From an uncultured Lachnospiraceae bacterium (GTDB lineage: Bacteria; Bacillota; Clostridia; Lachnospirales; Lachnospiraceae): 15,090 bases of DNA. The stretch is from assembly GCA_900313265.1 (NCBI GenBank), contig OMRN01000351.1, positions 1-15,090 of the forward strand. Direction: 5' to 3'. Position numbers and translations under genes: made by a program. The notes under the pieces are model-generated. The model ran no database searches, was not told where the DNA came from, and saw only the letters and a list, made by a program, of their open reading frames with translations. How positions within the stretch are numbered: the stretch's first letter is position 1; every line of letters starts with the position of its first letter. Positions 6,950 through 13,365 of this stretch are shown here, in pieces.

Positions 6950-8675
6950 GGCCTTCCCCCTCTAAATAACACTGGGTCCGATAGATTTCCTGATAAATCT
7001 CACAGCTTTTTAACAGTTCTTCATGTGTCCCGCCTGCGACAATCGTGCCGTGATCCATTACCAGAATCCGGTCGGCATCACGGATGGTATTAATCTTCTG
7101 GGCAACCATCAGAATGGTTTTCCCTTTCAGCAATTCGTTAATCTGCTCCCTCGACTTCCGTTCGGTAAGGGCATCCAGCGCCGAGAAGGTATCGTCAAAA
7201 ATATAAACGGCCGCATCTTTTGCCACGGTTCTGGCCAGCGACAGTCTCTGCCGCTGTCCGCCCGAAATATTCTTTCCGCCCTGTGCCATAACGGTATTCA
7301 GCCCCTCCGGCATTTTTTCGATGACCTCATCAAAACAGCTGGCCCGGCAGGCTTCTTTCACTCTCTCTTCAGAGATATCCTCATCGTACATGGTAATATT
7401 GCGGTACGCCGTATCCCGGAAAACACCGGCGCCCTGCGGTGCATAGGAAAAGAACTTCTTTCTCTCATCCGGATCAATTTCGTCATACGCTTTTCCGTCC
7501 AGTAAAACCGTACCCGAATCCGGCTTGAAAAATCCCATCACAAGATTCATAACCGTCGTTTTTCCGCTGCCGGTCGCACCGATAAAAGCCGTCGTTTTTC
7601 CCGCACGGGCAGTAAACGAAAGGTTGCTGACCGTCTTCGAACCCTCTTCATATCCGAAGCAGACATCCCGAAACTCGATTTCCCCGGCCACATTTTCCGT
7701 CTTTTCTTTACCGGAATATTCGTTCTCTGCACGGTAACAGAGAAGTTCGTTGATTCTTCCGCTCGACACCAAAACCTTGGGAATCAGGTTTAACAGAGTG
7801 GGAATCACGGAAAGGGTGGTGGCAAAATAGGAAACATACTGGAAAATAACCAAAAGTCCGCTGACGGTGGCAAGTCCCTGTTTTAACTGACTGCTTCCGA
7901 TCCAGTAGATAATGACAACGGTCCAGTTCATGACAACAAGCGATACCGGCGATAAGAAATTAATCCGGTTATTTGCGCGGATGGCCATCTCATAGGCCTT
8001 CCTGTTTTCCTCCTCCAGGCGCTTTTCTTCATACTCCTGATTCCCGAAACTCCGGATTGTTCTTGCGCCGGTTATTTTTTCACCTACCACCAGATTCAGC
8101 CGGTCCTGCTGATTCTGCAGTTCATGAAAATAAGGCTTGGAGCGGAGTCCGAAAATCACCAGGAATGCAACGACAAAAGCAAATACAACGGCCATAACGA
8201 CGAAAATCGTCCGGTTCTGTAAGAAAACGGAAACAAGCAGAATCACAATGACAATCGGAACCATCAGGGACGTTCGCATAAAATTAATAACCAGAAGCTG
8301 AATCTGCGTGGCGTCGGCAACGGTTCTCGAAAGCAGTGTGGAATCCCCGAAATGAGAAAAATCCTGAGGTGTCATATGAAGCACTTTGTGAAAGCAGGCC
8401 GCACGGACATCGCTGGTAATTCCGGCCGTGATTTTTGCACTGAAATAAGCGGCACCCAGCGCAAAAACACCGGTAAGAAGAGAAAAGAATACCATCTTTG
8501 CCCCGCATTTAAAAATGGCATCCATATCCTGTGCGGATACGCCGTTATCGATAATCGACTGCATTTCCCGCGCAAGGAAATAAACCTGAATAATCATCTC
8601 GATACTGACTAAGATGACATTTAGGATAATCATTCCCGTATATTTTTTTCCGAATTTTCCCAGAAGTTTAAACAT
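6942..8675 (-). CDS. ABC exporter half-transporter, degenerate-site subunit of a heterodimer
   Basis: A 577-aa subunit with membrane domain (about 13-305) and ATPase domain (about 332-577). Walker A is GATGSGKT (366-373), Q-loop Gln414, signature NISGGQ (469-474). Walker B is VYIFDD: Asp494 is followed by Asp495 where the catalytic Glu should be, and the H-loop is VAQK with Gln526 in place of His. Its own ATP site should therefore hydrolyse poorly, while its good signature completes the active site of the partner encoded next. This matches TM287-, BmrC- and LmrC-like subunits. It begins 61 bases after the synthetase gene, with a weak GGGAAGAAG site. No promoter is evident in the gap. Cargo is unknown from the sequence; export of the synthetase product or self-protection is the contextual guess. 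Confidence 0.93.
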   Translation of the reverse strand: MFKLLGKFGKKYTGMIILNVILVSIEMIIQVYFLAREMQSIIDNGVSAQDMDAIFKCGAKMVFFSLLTGVFALGAAYFSAKITAGITSDVRAACFHKVLHMTPQDFSHFGDSTLLSRTVADATQIQLLVINFMRTSLMVPIVIVILLVSVFLQNRTIFVVMAVVFAFVVAFLVIFGLRSKPYFHELQNQQDRLNLVVGEKITGARTIRSFGNQEYEEKRLEEENRKAYEMAIRANNRINFLSPVSLVVMNWTVVIIYWIGSSQLKQGLATVSGLLVIFQYVSYFATTLSVIPTLLNLIPKVLVSSGRINELLCYRAENEYSGKEKTENVAGEIEFRDVCFGYEEGSKTVSNLSFTARAGKTTAFIGATGSGKTTVMNLVMGFFKPDSGTVLLDGKAYDEIDPDERKKFFSYAPQGAGVFRDTAYRNITMYDEDISEERVKEACRASCFDEVIEKMPEGLNTVMAQGGKNISGGQRQRLSLARTVAKDAAVYIFDDTFSALDALTERKSREQINELLKGKTILMVAQKINTIRDADRILVMDHGTIVAGGTHEELLKSCEIYQEIYRTQCYLEGEGHE

Positions 8676-8736
8676 CTTCTTCCCAAATTGTTAGCGTATG
8701 CCGAAGCTATCGTTTCTTTTTTCCGTCATGACCGGA

Positions 8737-11697
8737 TCAGCTCTTTAGAAGATCTTTCGTGCCGAGATCCTTTAAACTCTTTGCCGAAATCAGTTTCCGG
8801 ATACTATCGTCAATGGCCGATTGAAATTCCCCGATTCTCTTTGCGGAATAAAACTGCCCGGAATACAAAAGAATCGGAGTGATTCCCTTCGGAGTGTCCA
8901 TAACCTGCAAAAACATCCGGATCGGCGAATACGGATCATCCGCCGAGCAGGGATACGATTTCAGGCCGATTCCGCTCATGGCGCTTCCGTCCGTGATTTC
9001 CGACGTTTCATAGCTTAATGCCGCATAATCGTCAATAAAAAGACGCTCGTGCATGATTACCCATTCGTAAATTCCGTACCGGATGGTATTTAAGGACTGT
9101 TTCTGCAAATCCCGGAACATTTCCTCCGCATCGGCGTACGCATCCAGTTTTAATGCCGCCGGAACCTTCCTTAGAATCGGGCCGATTGCGTTTTTCGTGG
9201 CAAAGTCCACACGGTTATGGTAGGCTTTTGCCATCATCACATTTTTCTTTTTGTTACATCTTGCCATTGCAAGCAGCAAAACCGCCTCATAAAACTGGTT
9301 TCTGGTAAATCCTGTCCGTGCCTCGAAATCATCCATCTGTTCTCTGGTAAGGACCGCTTTACAGAAAACCATGTTCATGTTGTTTTCCCCGTCGTTCATA
9401 TCGGCATCCAGATTACAACTGAAGTCCGCACTTCCGTACGTCTCCGTCATATATTTTTCCGCCTCACGGTACTCATCGCTGCCCTTTAACTCCGCCTCCC
9501 TGGCAAGGCAGGTATAGAAGGTATCCATCGGAAGTTTCTTCCCTTCATAAGCCGTAACCAGCCTTCTTAAGAAAAGCTGCAGACCCATTCCGTCTATAAT
9601 CCCGTGGTGGAAAAGCGCAAGCAGATATCCTCTTTCTTCCGTCACATAGATTCCGAAACGGCAAAGCGGCTCACCCAGAATCCGTTTGAAATGCGACACG
9701 AAATCCTTCTTAATTCCGGCAAATTCTTCTTCGCTTACCCTGCAAATTTCCACTTCTTTTGTGCTTCCTTCCTTTACCGACTCAACCAGTTCACAGTCTT
9801 CGTTAAAGGAAAAAACGCTTGAGAATACCGGCGTATTTTTAATAACTTCATTCAGCGCATCTTTCAGTTTCGGTGCAATGGATACGTCCTCAAAACTGTA
9901 ACAGGCGGGAATATTAAATACCGGGTGTTTCGGACTGTACATCTGAATATCGACAAACGATGTCTGCGCGGCAAACGGCGGATATTCCCCTTTTCTTGCC
10001 CGCATTTCGTATTCTTCGGACGTAATGCCCCCCTGCTTTTTTATTCGTTCTTCATAAATCGCCGCAATCTTCCGGATACTCGATCCGTTAAAAATATCCG
10101 CGGCCGTCAGCTCATCCAAGTTCACTTCCGCAAGCAGGGCCATGGCTTTTAAGGAATCTCCACCCATCCGGTAGAAATCATCATCCAGACCGACTCTTTC
10201 CCTTCCGAGCACCTTCGCGGCGCAGTTACATAAAAGAATCTGTATTTCCGTCTCCGGTGCGGCATACGGGACTTCATAAACCTCCCGGTTCGGAGCCTCC
10301 AATGCCTTTTTGTTGATTTTTCCGTTTGCTAAAAGAGGGAATTCTTCCACCTGCACATAATAGGACGGAATCATGTAATAGGGGAGGGATTTTCCCATCT
10401 TCTCTTTCAGACCGGTTTCGTCCGGTTCGATTTCGCCCTTATAGTAAAGGCAGATAAAGGACTGTTCTTTTTCCTCAAAGCCCTTTGCCACACACCAGGG
10501 AATGCCGGTCACTTCCTTAAAGACCTTCTCGATTTCCGCGGGTTCGATCCGGTTTCCGTTAATTTTAATCATGTCGTTCGAACGGCCGAGCAATACCAGA
10601 TTGCCGTCCGGAAGCTTCTTTCCGAGATCTCCCGTATGATACAGTCCTCCCCTCAGGGCTTTTTCGGACTCTTCCTTTAAGCCGATGTATCCGCGGAAAA
10701 ACGGATTTTCGAAGGCAATCTCCCCGACTTCCCCTTCCGGAAGATCCCTGTCGTTTTCATCCAGAATGTGAATGATAATCTCATCACTGTTCGGCTTTCC
10801 GACGGGACAGACATCATACGGCCGGTCCACTTCAAACTGCGCCACCGTGAAGGCTCCCTCACTCATGGAATATGTATTGATTAGCGTTATGCCGTCAAGA
10901 CTGATTCCGTTTGCCGGTTCGCTTCCGGTGAACACATACTTCATATACGGTCCGAGATCGTTTCCGATAATCCGAAGCATCGACGGGGAAAGAAACGAAA
11001 TCGTCATTTCGTTTTCCAGAAAATACTGTTTTAATTTAAGCGGGTTCTTCGCGATATCGTAAGGAATCACATACAGGGTAAACCCGAGCTGGACCATGGT
11101 TAATACGATTTTGATGGAAGCTAAGAAATTAATCGGTGAAATCATCGCATACTTCGAATCGGACGTCACCCTTCTTCCGGTCTTCGCTCTCGAGGAAAGA
11201 CTGTTGATTTTGATATTGCCGTACTCATGCAGCACGCCTTTCGGAAATCCGGTGGTGCCGGATGTATAAACGGCAAAAGAGGCATCGTGATTGTCCGCTT
11301 CGATAAATCCTTCCTCGTATTCCTCTTTTTTAATCTTCTCATAAAGAGCCGCATCCAGAAATACTTTGCCGTTTACGTTTTTGCGTATATATTCAATCCG
11401 GTCGGGAGCGTAATCATCTTCCACAACGGTGAAGGCCGCACCCGCTTTCCATACCCCCAGCATGCAGACAAGTGCATGGATGCCCCGGGGCATGTCAATC
11501 ATGACAAAATCATTTGCCTTTATCCCGGCCTTTTTTAAGTATGCATATATGCGCCCGGAAAGCTCCTCTGTTTCACCGGCCGTAAGAGTTTCGCCGGTAC
11601 GTCCGTCCACAAGAATTACCTTGTCGGGATTTTCTTCCACCCGTCCGTACCATCTTTTCAGAAAATAAGGGATATTATCAAGAAGTGTTAAATCCAT
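8737..11697 (-). CDS. Non-ribosomal peptide synthetase, domain order A-T-C
   Basis: A complete 986-aa protein. The adenylation domain (about 1-470) has YTSGTTGFPKG (144-154), NTYSMSEGA (274-282, variant of NxYGPTE), YHTGDLG (353-359), the hinge region GRSNDMIKING (371-381) and PLLANGKINKKAL with catalytic Lys460. The carrier domain (about 478-550) has GGDSLKAM, with Ser515 as the phosphopantetheine site. A condensation domain fills about 572-985, with HHGIIDG (697-703; His698 and Asp702). No thioesterase or reductase follows. At the A4 core, NFLAS (190-194) has Leu192 where amino-acid-activating domains have Asp, so an ordinary alpha-amino acid may not be the substrate. The start has AAGGAG 6 bases upstream. 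The terminal C domain should join the acyl group on this carrier to an amine on another carrier or free in solution. It is paralogous to the synthetase at the right edge. Substrate and product are unknown. Confidence 0.93.
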   Translation of the reverse strand: MDLTLLDNIPYFLKRWYGRVEENPDKVILVDGRTGETLTAGETEELSGRIYAYLKKAGIKANDFVMIDMPRGIHALVCMLGVWKAGAAFTVVEDDYAPDRIEYIRKNVNGKVFLDAALYEKIKKEEYEEGFIEADNHDASFAVYTSGTTGFPKGVLHEYGNIKINSLSSRAKTGRRVTSDSKYAMISPINFLASIKIVLTMVQLGFTLYVIPYDIAKNPLKLKQYFLENEMTISFLSPSMLRIIGNDLGPYMKYVFTGSEPANGISLDGITLINTYSMSEGAFTVAQFEVDRPYDVCPVGKPNSDEIIIHILDENDRDLPEGEVGEIAFENPFFRGYIGLKEESEKALRGGLYHTGDLGKKLPDGNLVLLGRSNDMIKINGNRIEPAEIEKVFKEVTGIPWCVAKGFEEKEQSFICLYYKGEIEPDETGLKEKMGKSLPYYMIPSYYVQVEEFPLLANGKINKKALEAPNREVYEVPYAAPETEIQILLCNCAAKVLGRERVGLDDDFYRMGGDSLKAMALLAEVNLDELTAADIFNGSSIRKIAAIYEERIKKQGGITSEEYEMRARKGEYPPFAAQTSFVDIQMYSPKHPVFNIPACYSFEDVSIAPKLKDALNEVIKNTPVFSSVFSFNEDCELVESVKEGSTKEVEICRVSEEEFAGIKKDFVSHFKRILGEPLCRFGIYVTEERGYLLALFHHGIIDGMGLQLFLRRLVTAYEGKKLPMDTFYTCLAREAELKGSDEYREAEKYMTETYGSADFSCNLDADMNDGENNMNMVFCKAVLTREQMDDFEARTGFTRNQFYEAVLLLAMARCNKKKNVMMAKAYHNRVDFATKNAIGPILRKVPAALKLDAYADAEEMFRDLQKQSLNTIRYGIYEWVIMHERLFIDDYAALSYETSEITDGSAMSGIGLKSYPCSADDPYSPIRMFLQVMDTPKGITPILLYSGQFYSAKRIGEFQSAIDDSIRKLISAKSLKDLGTKDLLKS

Positions 11698-11762
11698 TTG
11701 CTTCTCCTTACGATTTCTTATTCCTGCGTTTCCGCGTTCGTAATATCTTCCTCTGAGCTTTC

Positions 11763-13328
11763 TTACTCCGTCAGAATAAATACCGGAAGTTTTGTGGAAC
11801 TGATGGATTTACCCTGCAGCACTTTTCCGTACAGACTGTTACGGTATCCCTGTTCATACTCGGTTACCGAAAGCAGAGTAATTCCTCTTTCGGAAAGTTT
11901 CTTTTTCATAAAGGCCTCAAAACCGTCTTTGTCGAATGCATCCACACCCTCCGCATAAAGTTTCATTCCGTCCTCATAGGATTTTGCCTGGAAAAAGCGG
12001 ATGGCCATTCCGGAATTTTTCTCATATTCCTCAATCATCTCCGAGATTTCGGCGGAATAAATCACCTGCCCGTTCGGCCTTCCGCTGTCCCCGGACTTGC
12101 ATACAAATTCAATGCGGAGCAGGCCGTCCTCTCCCTTCCGGAACCGCACAATATCCATAAGATTATAGCGGTACAGCCCGGAATAGGTGGTAAGAATCAT
12201 CTCATATAATCTGCCTTCCTTTACCTCGTGAAGGAGAGAAATTTCCCCGGTTCTTACGTCCCTGCATTCGTAGAACGTTCCGAAAAGCATCGGTATTCCG
12301 TACGGGACCTCCGGTTCCGTGACAACATCGACCTTCGACTCGCTGGCTCCGTATCCCCAGTGAATGAACAGCGTATGTTCCGGAAAAATATACCGGTATT
12401 CTTTTACAATCCGGCCGACCGATCCGGAAAGCCAGCTGTCGACAACGGAAAACTCCGGCCAGAAATCCGTGATATCCAGTATTCCCTTCTTTTCGTAAAT
12501 ACTCCGCAGGGTAGCCGCGCGTTCGGGATTCGGCGTAATATCTTCAAGAAGTATGGCTTTCTTATCCTCCGGCAGATTTACACTGAGCGTTCCTTTTTCG
12601 ATATCCGAAAGAATTCTTTCGGTTTTACCGTTTATGACATCCAGAACACGGATAAAGTGTGCGGGATTGTTGCAGATGAGTTCCACAACATCCTCATTCG
12701 ACAGTGCATAGAAAGCAAAGATTTCGTTTTGTGTATCGGCATCAAGCTGTCCCATACGCATAAACTTTGCCGGAACCGCAGCAAACCCGGAGGATTTTGC
12801 CTGTTTCAGTGCGACCCCCGATGCCGTTCCGATCGGTACGCCCGATTTGCTTTCTCCGTAATAGGAGGTATTCGTTATGGCAAAGTATTTCCTTTTTCCG
12901 GGGTGTACCTCATTTACCATACGCGCGATTTCCATGGACCGAATCGTATTGATAATACTTTTTACATGATCCCCGGACCGGCTTTCGGGAAAGGTTTTGG
13001 CATCCCCCGTTGTTCCCGAAGAAAACAGAAAATACACCGTTTCATCCGAATAAAGGACATTGTCTTCTCCCTCGTAAATCCGGTCTATCCAGGGTTTCAT
13101 ATCCCGGTAATCCCGGATGGGAACCTTCTTTTGATAATCCGAAACGGACTGAGTATCGGAAAAATCATACATTTTTCCGTACTCGGAATCCTCCGACTGT
13201 TTTAAAATATCAAAAAGGGTATTACGCTGCACATTTTCGATATCCGCAGCCTGACTTAAAATTAGCGTATGGAGTTCCTCTTTTGATCGTTTGATCAGTT
13301 TATCCGGATTGCTTTCCCTGTTTGTCAT
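11763..13328 (-). CDS. GH3-family acyl-adenylate/amide synthetase, copy 1
   Basis: A 521-aa protein from the ATG at 13328, chosen because GGGAGGAG lies 8 bases upstream; an earlier in-frame ATG at 13382 would overlap the preceding gene and has no comparable site. GH3 motifs: SSGTTGDAKTFP (103-114, ATP-binding loop), WGYGASES (324-331), GLYRYNLMDIV (384-394, Asp392 kept, Gly of the usual YRYRxGD missing), and a C-terminal subdomain from about 410. The predicted reaction is ATP-dependent adenylation of an acid followed by transfer to an amine. It lies between the two synthetase genes (37 bases after one, 65 before the other), which strongly suggests action in the same pathway. After its TAA the frame stays open for 14 more codons, mostly acidic (see findings). 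It shares only scattered motifs with the other GH3 in the operon. Substrate is unknown. Confidence 0.9.
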   Translation of the reverse strand: MTNRESNPDKLIKRSKEELHTLILSQAADIENVQRNTLFDILKQSEDSEYGKMYDFSDTQSVSDYQKKVPIRDYRDMKPWIDRIYEGEDNVLYSDETVYFLFSSGTTGDAKTFPESRSGDHVKSIINTIRSMEIARMVNEVHPGKRKYFAITNTSYYGESKSGVPIGTASGVALKQAKSSGFAAVPAKFMRMGQLDADTQNEIFAFYALSNEDVVELICNNPAHFIRVLDVINGKTERILSDIEKGTLSVNLPEDKKAILLEDITPNPERAATLRSIYEKKGILDITDFWPEFSVVDSWLSGSVGRIVKEYRYIFPEHTLFIHWGYGASESKVDVVTEPEVPYGIPMLFGTFYECRDVRTGEISLLHEVKEGRLYEMILTTYSGLYRYNLMDIVRFRKGEDGLLRIEFVCKSGDSGRPNGQVIYSAEISEMIEEYEKNSGMAIRFFQAKSYEDGMKLYAEGVDAFDKDGFEAFMKKKLSERGITLLSVTEYEQGYRNSLYGKVLQGKSISSTKLPVFILTE

Positions 13329-13335
13329 TTCCTTT

Positions 13336-13344
13336 ACTCCTCCC
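13336..13344 (-). promoter_or_regulatory. Ribosome binding site GGGAGGAGT that sets the start of GH3 copy 1
   Basis: A near-perfect Shine-Dalgarno sequence (plus strand actcctccc) ends 8 bases before the ATG at 13328-13326. It lies in the 37-base gap after the upstream synthetase stop and supports a start 18 codons downstream of the longest possible ORF. Confidence 0.8.
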
Positions 13345-13365
13345 TGTACAGGCTTTCCCCGATTC

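Noticed and set aside
7023..7505. 160-aa plus-strand open frame
   Set aside because: Antisense to the ATPase domain of the first exporter subunit; the sense strand has all Walker and signature motifs.
8722..8736. Near-palindrome TCCGTCATGACCGGA between the synthetase and exporter genes
   Set aside because: Short, imperfect and without a loop or T-tract; not convincing as a terminator or operator.
12228..13205. 325-aa plus-strand open frame
   Set aside because: It is fully antisense to GH3 copy 1, has no recognisable domain and a basic, Arg/Phe/Ile-rich composition typical of a shadow frame.
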